This document shows, one piece after another, positions 50,630 through 61,806 of a stretch of 64,000 bases of DNA. This DNA comes from Sipunculus nudus (Eukaryota; Annelida; Sipuncula; Golfingiida; Sipunculidae): NCBI GenBank assembly GCA_026874595.1, contig CM049321.1, positions 20,554,979 to 20,618,978 on the forward strand, written 5' to 3'. Position numbers and translations under genes: made by a program. The number at the start of each line of letters is the position of its first letter. The stretch's first letter is position 1. The notes beneath the pieces were generated by a model. That model was not told the origin of the DNA. It did not search any database and saw only the letters and a program-made list of their open reading frames with translations.

Positions 50630-51699
50630 CTTGTCGTCTCCTTTTACTGTCAAGAAGGTGGTTTTGATATATTTCATGACACCGTGTTCTGATTCCCGCA
50701 CAAGCTATATTTCTTGCAAAAGGAGTTACTGTTTATTTCCTTCTTTTTTTATATGGTTAACTAAGATAGTTATAGTCATAATGGTTATACGATTCCTGAC
50801 AAAGGCGTAATTGTTTGTTTAGTATTTGCTTATATAAATTTAATAAACATAACAGTGGTTGTTTTATATGTCATTTATGTAATTCTAGTAGGTGTTTTAG
50901 GTGAGGAGGTTATAGATGGACAAAGGGATAATAGGCTGACCGTATTTCTAACTGACTGTCCGCCTATCCCGTAGATCTGTATACCACACGAGTATTATCT
51001 AATTTAGAGTGCTAACGTTCTATGAATCAACAAAAAGTCGATTCAAATACATTTAAAATATTACATGCTAAAACCATTTTTCTAAAGACAAGTTTTCTGT
51101 TGTTTATAGTATAATGCTGGCTATTAGAATCCAAACAAGGCAGATGACTGTCAATGGTAGAGGTGTCCTTAATAGCCTCCCTCGCTCGCTATGTGTCTGA
51201 ATTAATGCATATTCATAAACCTTTATACGTTTGAATGATTGGCGGATTAAACAATTTTGCGCATCAGTCTGCGTTGTGAGTAGAAATCGGTTAGCCGATC
51301 GGAGGCCCAAAATATTTATATGCAAGTGCTTGGTACTGTTACTTGGAAATGGGTGTTGATACGTGCAATCATAAAAAATTATTAAGCTTGAATGTAGGGG
51401 TTTTCGTTTATCAGTGCACAATGGCAATTTCATTCACTTGTATACAGCCTCAATGAGATTTAATACTTGCTATATTCAGTAAATAGTAAATGGACATGTA
51501 AGCGTCTGAGATTAATCGATTGCTATGTGGAATAAATATGAGCAATGATCCACGATTTCTGGCTGCACTGCTAAAGTATCAGTATTTGTGTGTCCTTTAT
51601 TTACAGATAAAATAACTGAACAGTAATTTAGTATCAATTTGCTCAGAATGATTTATCAATCAAGTACTGTTAATGTTTTAATAGCTGGTTTTAACATCG

Positions 51700-51767
51700 C
51701 TATATATATATATTATATATATACATATATATATATGTATATATATATATATAAATATATATATTCT
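51700..51767. repeat. (TA)n microsatellite, interrupted
   Basis: Counterpart of 6,467 with several interruptions. Confidence 0.9.
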
Positions 51768-51921
51768 GTATATCCTATATTCTCATTGAAAATAACCGCG
51801 CATTTCTTTGTAAGACAAAACCAATATTTTCCCCTATTATTTCTCATCGTTGTGTCATATTAGAAAATATTAACGTAAACAAAAGTAGTTTTCATTACAG
51901 ATAGAGGTCTTGAAACTTTAC

Positions 51922-54065
51922 CTCTTAAGCAATCAGCTGTCTGTGGTTTATGGTTATATTTCAAATGCTGCCCTGGGTATATATTAGCAATAAAGTTTCC
52001 TTCTTTGCTGCAAATTGGACCCGCGTGATATTATTATTATTATTATGAGTGTTAGAAAAATATTGAATCACTTTTACTTATGTGATGGTGATATAAACAC
52101 AAACTTAACCGTAATGCAACATTATCTTAAGAATTAGGCTGTAGATAAGAAATTATTTCTAGGGATTTTTCATTTTCCCACCTTATCCAACATTTATGAT
52201 GTCGACGACCAAAAAAATTACACGGCCTTCCTTAAACACCAACTGACAATTTAAACCTGCACTAATTGAGGCATGGAGTGTCTCCTGACGTGTGCGACCT
52301 CGCCCATTTTACATCAGAGTTGGCAAAGCATTATCTGACTTTAGCAATACCCAACTTTTAATGTCTCGACTTTTGATCCCTGTCTAATTATATGTTATCA
52401 ATGTGTGGTTTTCATTCAAAATAGAAATATCGATCGAGGCCAAGAAAAATTATTACTCCTGCCAGACCAAGCCTTGTGTGCCAAATACAGCCATTCAAGA
52501 TGTATAAACTTGTCAAATTTCTGCCCGACAGGTCATCCCACTCTTGGGATATGTGTGCTTTACATAAAAAAATACAAGTATATATAAAGGCTGAGCATAA
52601 CATGCGACACTTCTGGTCGTTTCCACTTGTGAGGCTGATATCTCAATTCACTCCTGGGATGTATACACAGACCTACGCTGCCAAAACAAAGTTGGAGGTG
52701 GCGCCAACAGTCTTGAGTACATATAAGCTGATCCGAGATGTATGGATGGAAATACAAAATACCTGAATGTTACGTCAGACAACTCCCGATATATGTGCAC
52801 TTATGTAAGCTATACATTGTACAAGGGGCCACCAGTTTTGCATCCGAGATAGATATCCAGGATGTATAAAGTTCAGAAAAATACTTAACTAACCATGAAA
52901 ACCCTAATTGTGCAGCAGCGGTTTTATGGTACAACGTCCCTTTCTAACCCTGGCATACATGTGGAACTACATGTAAATGCTGAATAATATTGGACTGTTA
53001 TTTAACCTGGAAAAGGGTTTGCATTATGCCAAGGCTATTTCAAATACATTTAAGGATTTTCTATTTTAACATTCACCGTGTTGGTCAATATAAACTCGAG
53101 ACACCTTGTTCTAATATACTTTGTATATTAAATAAGACACCCTTTTGAAGACCAAACCGCACCTCTGAGCAGCCCATGTGGTGCAAAGCTCTTCTGTGTT
53201 TGATAAACCTGAGACCAAGAGTGTTTTACTTTTCTTCTTGCACAATTTGTTGGCGTTGAACCATTCGTTAGGGGTGGCAGTGAAGTTTACAATTTCACAT
53301 GTCTCTGAGGCAGGCGTTTCGTGTTGGTCTTTATCTTTCATACAAATCCTACTATTACAATCTGAACAACCTGAAATTTGTGAGAACTAAATAAATAATC
53401 TATGTGCGATCCTCGTGTTTTTTTTTTTGTTTTTTTTTTACTTTTTACTCTTGGTAAACATCAAAATCAGTCAAAGTGCCGACAAACTTGTACTAGTTTC
53501 AAGAAATGGGTTCTCTTTGGTAAGAGATACATGAACTCAATTTTTTTTTTTAAAGGAAAGGGTGTGGCCTTTTACTCAGATGTAACAGTCATTAACAAAG
53601 GTTGCGTATTTATTTTCACACACAAACCCTTCCACGTCAGTCCTGCAGTCTGTTGCATTCGCCGAGAGGGACTGGAATCTCAAAGCAGAGCAGATTCATT
53701 ATTTGGTTATCAAGATCACAAAAATACACAAAGTTAATCATTATTTAAAGCCAAGTTTCAAACAGAAGCCCCTATGTCACTTTTGTAAATTAAAACTTGA
53801 ATTCAAAGATGCAGAAAATATACTTCAGAGACGGATTATATTTTACAGTATGTATTATGATAAGAGCTTATGCACATACGTTCAATAACACAAACACACT
53901 GGATTCTCTGCCATTAATTCAAGTGTCTGCATTAGTAATTTCCAGCCAAAGCCATTTAAATGACATATTGTACCTGTGCATTGCCTCCGCAAGAATTACT
54001 TCATGTTGGTCTTTGAGATGGAAAGGTAACTAAGTTGATTATCTTGACATGTCTGACGAGTAGAG
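51922..54065 (-). pseudogene. Gene D: decayed two-CTLD receptor, duplicate of A
   Basis: CTLD1a about 54065-53905 retains family residues (LPFHLKDQHEV, LAEAMHRYNM) after a frameshift and has a stop replacing the WKW tryptophan. CTLD1b about 53700-53612 keeps ICSALRFQSLSANATDC but lacks an open entry. CTLD2a 53370 to about 53140 is open longer than in A (CSDCNSRICMKDKD, WFNANKLCKKKSKTLL) then shifts frame before GCSEVRFGLQKG. A candidate tail exon at 52007-51922 is open (KEGNFIANIYPGQHLKY) with a phase-2 entry, as in the B tail exon. TM and CTLD2b exons were not found. Confidence 0.7.
52470..52870. repeat. Intronic block shared by genes A and D (copy 2)
   Basis: Counterpart of 7,207-7,620; the plus-strand frame differs between copies. 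Confidence 0.6.
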
Positions 54066-54121
54066 TGATAATACATTCGTAACCGGGAACACTTGTATTG
54101 AAGGGAAGTACAAATGTACAC

Positions 54122-54123
<2 letters not shown>

Positions 54124-54174
<51 letters not shown>
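54124..54174. repeat. (TA)n microsatellite
   Basis: Marks the right end of unit X copy 2; the sequence beyond it is unrelated to unit X. Confidence 0.95.
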
Positions 54175-54176
<2 letters not shown>

Positions 54177-54275
54177 CTTACAGCTACGATGCGGAGCTCA
54201 GACCGATGTTGCGGGAAGCGACCACTCTCCGAACCTCTCACGGACAAATAAGGACAAATGGCGATAAAAGAGGTG

Positions 54276-54321
54276 AGGACCCTGAGGCCTTGATCGTTGT
54301 GCAATTGTACGCATGCGTTAA
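54276..54321. repeat. 45-bp direct repeat flanking the gypsy fragment (left)
   Basis: gaccctgaggccttgatc(g/t)ttgtgcaattgtacgcatgcgtta occurs here and at about 55,154-55,200, one mismatch. Between them lie the gypsy integrase fragment and a doubled 'cagagtatagtgaaacgtg' segment (54,361 and 54,619). Confidence 0.75.
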
Positions 54322-54840
54322 ATGGCGATAAATCTTTTAATGGTCCTGATGAAAACAGACCAGAGTATAGTGAAACGTGAGGCTTCTACAAAGTCCATAT
54401 ATTACATATTACATATATTTCATATAAGCGATACAGAGTTAAAACACAGAAACTCATAGAAAACAACTTAAACCTTAAACCTTCCGATGAAGGCATTATG
54501 TACTATTTTTACAAAACACTAAAATATGACTTTGCGAGTAACTGGATGAAATATAGGAAGAAAAGGAAATGAATGACTGAAAATAGCAAGAATGAAACCA
54601 TTTCTCACCTGATGAATACAGAACAGAGTATAGTGAAACGTGTGGTTTCTACAAAGTCCTATGGCAGAGTGACGGCTGAACGGACTTCTGGTTCGGCGTT
54701 TCCGCCACTCTGCACACTGTCAGGTGTTAGTTTGTTATTGAAGGTTTTTTTAAATAATTTAAATAACATAGGCCGGACTTAGCAACAAACAAGGGGTCGA
54801 AGACGACTTGAGCATTTTGGTCTTGTGTTAAAACAACCAC

Positions 54841-55152
54841 TCATTTTAGCAACCAGTTCTCGCTGTCTTGTCCTTCTTTACCCCATTTATCTGTCAGTTT
54901 ATTTCGACAAATGAGACTAAGATTACGGACGAGCACTTTATCGTCCACGGCTAAAACAGTTCCGCGACAATGGCGATCAAAGAGTTTCTTGTGACGTTGT
55001 TTGTTTGCTTCTGAAGCTCGTTGAGCTGTGTCATATGCGAATCTTAGCTCTTTTTGGAGATCTGAAACATACGTTTTATATGTCTTCCCTTGAATTTGAT
55101 TATCCACTTCAATGATTGGAGTTTAGGATGTCGCCCAAACATCAAGAAAAAA
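54841..55152 (-). pseudogene. Ty3/gypsy retrotransposon integrase C-terminal fragment
   Basis: Reads FLMFGRHPKL (the FGRxPrLP motif downstream of the integrase core), then after a frameshift TYVSDLQKELRFAYDTAQR, NKQRHKKLFDRHCRG, VDDKVLVRN and NKLTDKWG. This is the standard order of the Ty3/gypsy integrase C-terminal domain. It ends at a stop at 54841. The catalytic core, reverse transcriptase and LTRs are not seen. A 45-bp direct repeat (about 54,276 and 55,154) flanks the block. Confidence 0.82.
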
Positions 55153-55153
55153 G

Positions 55154-55200
55154 GTGAGGACCCTGAGGCCTTGATCTTTGTGCAATTGTACGCATGCGTT
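55154..55200. repeat. 45-bp direct repeat flanking the gypsy fragment (right)
   Basis: Second copy of the 54,276 repeat. Confidence 0.75.
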
Positions 55201-55430
55201 AACGAACCTACATATGATTTCTAATCTTTCTTTTGTTCGCATTCAAGGTTTCCCAGCGCTGACCAGTTCAATTAGTCGGGCGCTGGACAGAATGTATGTA
55301 AGGGGATTTTTATCTGTGAAAACTGTTAATTTTAAACCGTAGAGGTATTCTTTAAATTTAACTGTAACACACCATTTTAAGCCAAGAAACACTTTTGTCC
55401 CGGCGTTGTAAGAAACAAATACCCGTTACA

Positions 55431-55433
<3 letters not shown>

Positions 55434-55518
<85 letters not shown>
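55434..55518. repeat. (TA)n microsatellite with TG end
   Basis: Compound tract ending in tgtgtgtg, next to the cctaggcg cluster. Confidence 0.95.
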
Positions 55519-55525
<7 letters not shown>

Positions 55526-55527
55526 CA

Positions 55528-55682
55528 GAGACGAGATTGAAATCCAGGCGGATTTTAAATTCGCCCAGACGAGATTGCGATTGTGATCTCGCCTAGGCGA
55601 GATTCTGATTGTAAACTTGGCTAGACGGATTTTAAACTGATATGACTTAGGCGATTTTAAAATCTGCCTAGGCGAGATTAAA
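55528..55682. repeat. Cluster of 'cgcctaggcgagatt' motifs
   Basis: Variants of gcctaggcgagatt and ggcggattttaaa recur about eight times in both orientations. The unit contains a perfect palindrome, ctcgcctaggcgag. Directly follows a (TA)n tract. Confidence 0.65.
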
Positions 55683-55812
55683 ATAGTGAACTGATTTATT
55701 TCCGAATAAATTATGCATTGTAATTGACATATGAAAGATGTTTTCAGTCAGATTTTCAATATTGTAACACTGACCGGTTAGGTATAGATTACAAGTAATA
55801 TATTTATTAGTT

Positions 55813-55997
55813 GATGAGGCATTTTATTCCCGAGGGTTTCATGTTCGGGATTTTTTCACATTCGCGAATACCGCGAAATAAAATCCCACGTGAATAAAAA
55901 GGCAACCACAGTATATTGAAGGGAATACCCTAAATGATGTGGCAAATCGCTGAACCCAGAGTTGTGATTGTATCGTGAACGTTAACTGGCGACTGAC
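55813..55997. repeat. Dispersed 'ttcgcgaatatcgcgaa' repeat, copy 1
   Basis: gatgaggcattttattcccgag through to the cgaaccgcgaaataaaatccc core and gtgattgtatcgtgaac. Near-identical to 59,061-59,243. The end (accctaaatgacgt) is shared with 31,110 and 45,845. Confidence 0.8.
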
Positions 55998-56547
55998 GTC
56001 AGACTGAGGGACTCTAAGTGCCACAGTTCGCTGCCCTCTTCCGGTGTTGTTACATGGCTCTGTCGCTGGTCAGCGAAACATATGCTGCAATATAGATAGC
56101 AACCAAGTTGGCAGACAGGTCATCGGGAGTATCCCTAAAATTGCAATTTTTTTTTCATTTAAATTATAAAACCACTGATATTTTCATTTGTTACCTAACA
56201 ATATAATATTGTTATTATACATATTACTATTCTTCTTACTTTCCCGTACAATAGCTTTCGAATTCAATAATGGTTTCTCCTTTACATAAAGATATCTAAG
56301 GCAAATATATGATAATGATAGGTTGTGTTAGGAAATTTTATTGGAACATGAAGGTTTGGGTTAAAATGAACACCAATATTAGTAAACCCATATTGCATCA
56401 TTGTGAGAAAAAATACGCTACTCTGTACGGGTAGTATCAGATAACACCTGGAGGAATATTACATAGGTACAGCTGGTGGATTCAAAACTGCTATATCCGG
56501 ATTTTGGTTTATATAATTGAACAAAAGAATAAATGATCCATATACAT

Positions 56548-56940
56548 TTAGCTAGTAGAAAACATCTTTAAAGCTATCCTTCTTCTCCTATCAGCTTCTG
56601 CTTCTGAGCAAATATGACATATCGATGTCATAAACATTAACCCAAAAACTAGTAAGATGGTGGCACCAAATGAGATCATGAACATGAGCAACCGGTGCCG
56701 GTTGTGGTCTCGTGTTTTATTTTTTTCTTCTTCTGAAATATAAAATTTAGGATCAATATTCATATTACCTTAAACGCTGAAGTGATTGTCAAAATATATT
56801 TGCAGAGGTTTGACTGTGGTTCTGCATATTTTCAAGACATCGTTCACGGTAATGTATCTAGGAAATTTGTTAAGAACATCCATTTGCAACCCACGTGCAC
56901 CTAATAGCATGCACTGTGGGTAGCGGCTCTCTGATGGATT
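56548..56940 (-). CDS. Locus F: transmembrane/tail exon and upstream exon of a receptor-like gene (fragment)
   Basis: The TM exon is 56732-56548 with acceptor atatttcag and phase-1 entry. It reads EEKNKTRDHNRHR, a strongly hydrophobic helix (LLMFMISFGATILLVFGLMF) and a basic tail (EADRRRRIALKMFSTS, stop), consistent with a type I membrane anchor with a stop-transfer cluster. Immediately upstream, 56940-56770 is a second open segment with acceptor ccatcag (RYPQCMLLGARGLQMDVL, RYITVNDVLKIC) of unknown fold. The gap between the two is only about 40 nt, so their joining is uncertain. The helix aligns loosely with gene B's TM exon (FG-M core), suggesting the 3' end of another family member. Confidence 0.6.
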
Positions 56941-57002
56941 TGGAAAACACAAAAGAAAAATTTATTTCACAACCTTTATTCACGGAGGGAGATACTTTAA
57001 TA

Positions 57003-57026
57003 ATAATTATATAATAATAATAATAA

Positions 57027-57083
<57 letters not shown>
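57003..57083. repeat. (TAA)n/(TA)n microsatellite
   Basis: End of the recent duplication copy 1. Confidence 0.95.
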
Positions 57084-57086
<3 letters not shown>

Positions 57087-57605
57087 TATTAATTCCCATT
57101 TGACTAAATTTATTGAGGTTAATTACATCTAACTAAACATTGATAAAGGTGTAACTTGGCATTTCCAGTTAGGTTGTTAGGTTTCTGTAAATACAAAGGC
57201 TGTATAGGGGTATTTATTACAGAATAATAATAAGAACAAGAAAAACGAGATAAAAATGATAACTTAATACTCATGGTTAATTTACTATAATACTATTTAA
57301 TTAAAAAGCATTAGATTGTTCTATGCAAAGGAAAAACTGAAACACAGTCAGGTCAGGCGGGAGGACCAGTCCTCCTACATGAATAAGAGTTCATAGAGGC
57401 TTACAAAAGTGCAGTTCATGGCAGGTCCGCTGAAGGATAATATCATTAAGTCCACATTTTTCCTGTCGGGAGGAACACACGACAGCCAACCAGGATCCAG
57501 GGTAAAAAATAAGAGACTCCTTGACGAGTTTCGCGTGTTAGCCCTTTTTATAGGGCGGTAAAAGTACCTGCGCCAGTCTTGTGCTGTGGTAAGCGTTTTG
57601 TGTTT

Positions 57606-57926
57606 TCATGTGGTGTCCTCTGTCCAGCACAAAGAGATTGGCAATGCTCGCTCGCATAAACAATGACCACCGGGATCTTGCGAGGACGTCCAACCCCACA
57701 GGGCGAGATCCACGCGGGGGACATCAATCCAGGCCGAACATCGATCGTTTGTGTCGATGTTGAAATTGAAGAGAGCCCGGTTCATGTCATGGCCTAGAAC
57801 ATATTTCCCGGAATCTTTCTTGAGAAACTGGCGTCCGTGGTTTAAGGTAGGAATGGCTGAAAGGCGGGAGATTATGGGTTTGTACCTGAGCAGCTGAGCG
57901 CTGAGATGATTTATGGGTGACCCCAA
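57606..57926 (-). pseudogene. Downstream part of the zinc-knuckle retroelement copy
   Basis: Open segment with KKDSGKYVLGHDMNRALF and NFNIDTNDRCSAW. Related but decayed sequence occurs at 29,893-30,090 and about 44,950-45,060, in the same relative position to the zinc-knuckle blocks, so all three belong to one repeat family. Function unknown. Confidence 0.4.
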
Positions 57927-58239
57927 CCCAGGGTGAGGCCTCTGCGGCCTTATTTTGGAAACTATGTTTGACTCACTAACGAGTTGGTTTAAGGGAGTTC
58001 CTTTATGTTACGACCCAGTTATGTTAATGAACCCCTGACCGCAAAGGTGGTACACTGATAAGCAGTCCCATTAACTTGAGGCTGCTTGTGTCAACACTGA
58101 TGTCTGTTGAGGGGGAGCTGGCTCATTCTGTGCCTCATAGGCTTGTTTAATCGTATTTGGTGAGTTTGCTATGCCCATCAGTTCCAATGCCTTACCTCTA
58201 AATGGTTGGGTTACCATCATCTAACTGACTTGGTTTCTG

Positions 58240-58620
58240 TATTTTTTTGTACTCATTGCACCCTCTTGAGAACCTGAGTGGTCACCGTTTTCGTTTCTAC
58301 ATTTTCTGGCACAGTCGGATATATGTCTGGTTGTGTGTAATGGTCCATCACATCTGTAACATCTGGCTTGATTACTGCAATCTCAGATGTGATAGCCCAA
58401 TCCGAGACACTTCCCACAAAATTGATCCCTCTTGTCTTAATGAATTGGGGGTTTGGTTGCTGTATTCTGGGCTGCTGTAGTCACTGGTAGTCTAGAGTAA
58501 TGAAGTAATTGAAGTAACGGTACTTCCTTTCATACCGATGAAGCGTCTGTGTCTTGCTTGGCTCCAATTGCTCTTGTTCTCGGCCTTCCGTGAGTATCAG
58601 GAAAGACATGAAATTTATCC
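58240..58620 (-). pseudogene. Retroelement gag-like zinc-knuckle region, copy 3
   Basis: The best-preserved copy. Minus strand: FHVFPDTHGRPRTR, LLHYSRLPVTTAAQNTATK, then FCGKCLGLGYHI, stop, DCSNQARCYRC and RHISDCARKC. Two in-frame stops remain. About 60-70% of positions agree with the other two copies. Confidence 0.5.
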
Positions 58621-58689
58621 CTGGTCTTGGCTGTACTATCCAATGTAAAATCTGTGAAACTAAAAATACCTTTTAAAGACGTATTTGGT

Positions 58690-58810
58690 GTTCAATACTT
58701 TGGTATACTTTATATCTGCGAGGCTGAAATTTCGCGATATCTTCATTTTGAGGTTTTCCGGAAGGTTTCATTTTCGCTACTATACCAGAACCTATATAAA
58801 CTTATAGTAT
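58690..58810 (+). repeat. Related 'gaggctgaaatttcgcgat' repeat
   Basis: Plus-orientation counterpart of 10,915-11,060. Confidence 0.6.
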
Positions 58811-59060
58811 TTGCATTGGTTTAAATTAAGAATACATCCTACAATGCCTTATTCATTTCTGGTTCAGTCATACACTTATGACCTGTGCCATAGTTGATAT
58901 ATCTCATGTAATTACTACGTGTATTACAATAATTAGTGCTTGTATGCATGGGCCAGTTCTCTTACCACACAATACTTAGATTGCTGATTATCTTGTTTCC
59001 AGGGCTGTAATATATAATATGTTTTTACGGATGCATCACCCCCTTATATTCATCTTTGTT

Positions 59061-59243
59061 GATGAGGCATTTTATTCCCGAGGGTTTCATATTCGGGATT
59101 ATTTCATATTCGCGAATATCGCGAAATAAAATCCCACGTGAATAAAAAGGCAACCATAGTATATTAAAGGGAATACCCTAAATGATGTGGCAAATCGACA
59201 AACCCAGAGTTGTGATTGTATCGTGAATGTTAACTCGCGACTG
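59061..59243. repeat. Dispersed 'ttcgcgaatatcgcgaa' repeat, copy 2
   Basis: Copy of 55,813-55,997 with an intact palindromic core, ttcgcgaatatcgcgaa. Confidence 0.8.
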
Positions 59244-59519
59244 TTACCATTTCTGCATTGACTGATAAACATTGTATGGCTTGATAAAGATATCATCCTT
59301 GATGCATGGGTATTGTACAAGGGTATATATATATGCATCTTGTAATTTTGTTTCAAAGGGAATATTATGCATTTTTTTATGCTAGACCCCTTCAACGATA
59401 TGCAGTATTAATATTTTGTAAACGTATCGCGGTTCATGTATAGGATTGGTCGAGTCATCTTACTATCTGGTTTAAAATAAATTGCATACAGTACCATGTC
59501 TAAGTATTCGGATCAAAAT

Positions 59520-60560
59520 TGTTGCAAAATCTCACCTGACAGAAGCAATGAAGAATCATTTATCTTCACGTAGACTAATACCAGCCAAATTAAAATGTTT
59601 TCCTTCATATTGTATCGATTCAGTATTCGTGTTTTATCAGTGGAGTGTTTTTAAATACAATTAACGGCAGCCTAGTTTGTTGGCAATTTTGTATAATTTT
59701 TCCACGAAGAGAAACATGCAAATATATGATTATTGTATATTAATTTACCTTGCTACCACATTAATCATGTTGTATAGTTAGTTCCTAAATATCCCCCTTG
59801 GTGGAGGGTGATTTATAATTGTATGTTTTTATATATTTATTTATGACTGTACAATAAGCCTGAGGAGCGGTTTGTTTGGTTTGTTGTCTAGCTGGGTGGG
59901 CGTGTTTCTGTATGGAGTGTTTTCCCGAGCTGTCCCAAAGTTTAACTAGTTAGATATAATTTATACAATAGGAACCCTGATGACGGATAAAAACACTTAT
60001 CGATGTACACCTATTACACAGATATAATATAAGACGAACTACAACACATCCAATGAATAGAGCGTAGGAAAGGTATAGATTAAGACGGAAATATCTTGAA
60101 ACATCTTGGATAAGAAAACCTCCGCTGAGCACCATCCTTTTAATATATATGATAGTACGAGATTTTCGTCATTAATTAATATATAGAGTTTAAATATGCA
60201 ACTTCATGTATATTATATATATTTTAAAACAGAACATTTACGGAAATACATTTAAATTATAAAAATGGGTTTCCTGCACTTAAAAGTAGGGCATCACACA
60301 GCTTGTTTGCCTGCCAACCTGGCTATCTGATATAAGTCATTGCAGCTATGCACTAACCATGGTGTCTTTAATTTAAGGTTGTATTATGAAATGATGTATG
60401 TTTGTCTCGAGCATAACAAGTGACATTCTCATAAAAAAAAAACAATTTTACTCAAAAAAGTGTCCCAGAAAGGCTGAGAATTGTTATTATTTATTCGAAA
60501 TTAGTTTCCCGTATTCAAGTACATACATGTTTGATTTAATAACATTACTGTACCTCCACG
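59520..60560. repeat. Intergenic block shared four times (copy 4)
   Basis: Closest match to 13,960-14,960, including the tail gtttgtctcgagcataacaa. No gene recognised inside. Confidence 0.7.
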
Positions 60561-61236
60561 CAATTACCATCAATGTTATTTATATGGGAGGTCAATATTA
60601 CCGTTAGTCTCTATTCGGACTGTGTTTATGTATCTTGTTCGTCTTTCGAAGAACGAGTAGAGAACACGAGTCAGCATTTTTTATAAATAGCAGGCATAAG
60701 GCAGGCAGTACACATGCTCATCATCGTGGCTGAGACATCTGGCGACAGACTGAGGGACTCTAAGTGCCACAGTTCGCTGCCCTCTTCCAGTGTTGTTACA
60801 TGGCTCTGTCGCTGGTCAGCGAAACATATGCTGCAATGTAGATAGCAACCAAGTTGGCAGACAGGTCATCGGGAGTATCCCTAAAATTGCAATTTTTTTT
60901 TCATTTAAATTATAAAACCACTGATATTTTCATTTGTTACCCGACAATATAATATTGTTATTATACATATAACTATTCTTCTTACTTTCCCGTACAATAG
61001 CTTTCGAATTCAATAATGGTTTCTCCTTTACATAAAGATATCTAAGGCAAATATATGATAATGATAGGTTGTGTTAGGAAATTTTATTGGAACATGAAGG
61101 TTTGGGTTAAAATGAACACCAATATTAGTAAACCCATATTGCATTATTGTGAGAAAAAATACGCTACTCTGTACGGGTAGTATCAGATAACAGCTGGAGG
61201 AATATTACATAGGTCCAGCTAGTGGAATCAAAACTG

Positions 61237-61665
61237 CTATATCCAGATTTCAGTTAATATAATTGAATAAAAGAATAAATGATCCATATACATTAATCTA
61301 GTAGAACACATCTTAAAAGCTATCCTTCTTCTCCTATCAGCTTCTGCTTCCAAACATATCAATGTCATAAACATAAGCCCGAAACCTAGTAAAATGGTGG
61401 CACCAAATAAGATCATGAACATAAGCAACCGGTGCCGGTTGTGGTCTCGTATTTTATTTTTTCTCTTCTGAAATATATAATTTAGGATCAATATTCATAT
61501 TACATTAAACGCTGAAGTGATTGTCAAAATATATTTGCAGAGGTTTGACCGTGGTTCTGCATATTTTCAAGACATCGTTCACGCTAATGTATCTAGGAAA
61601 ATTGTTAATAATATCCATTTGCAACCCACGTGCACCTAATAGCATGCACTGTGGGTAGCGGCTCT
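61237..61665 (-). pseudogene. Locus G: damaged duplicate of F
   Basis: Near-identical copy of F inside a 1.06-kb duplication. Relative to F the TM exon (61467-61237) has lost 2 nt right after the acceptor, which shifts the frame. It also has a 9-nt in-frame loss after the helix, and the F stop TAGCTAA is mutated so that the frame runs on about 20 residues. The upstream segment 61665-61505 remains open (MDIINNFPRYISVNDVLKIC). Confidence 0.62.
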
Positions 61666-61734
61666 CTGATGGATGTGTAAAACACAAAAGAAAAATTTAT
61701 TTCACAACCTTTATTCACGGAGGGAGATACTTTA

Positions 61735-61756
61735 ATAATAATTATATAATAATAAT

Positions 61757-61804
<48 letters not shown>
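61735..61804. repeat. (TAA)n/(TA)n microsatellite
   Basis: End of the recent duplication copy 2, different length. Confidence 0.95.

Positions 61805-61806
<2 letters not shown>

Larger units (their letters stand above)
49355..54065. repeat. Large direct duplication unit X, copy 2 (genes E 5' end and D)
   Basis: Colinear with 1-9,610 but shorter. It includes the (TA)n at 51.7 kb at the place of the one at 6.47 kb, and the intronic block 52,500-52,860. Confidence 0.85.
56000..57083. repeat. Recent 1.06-kb duplication, copy 1
   Basis: Nearly identical to 60,745-61,804, from agactgagggactctaagtg through locus F to a (TA)n tract. The few differences visible are single bases and small indels, so this is the youngest duplication in the window. 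Confidence 0.9.
60745..61804. repeat. Recent 1.06-kb duplication, copy 2
   Basis: Copy of 56,000-57,083 containing locus G. Both copies end in a TAATAA/(TA)n tract of different length. Confidence 0.9.
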
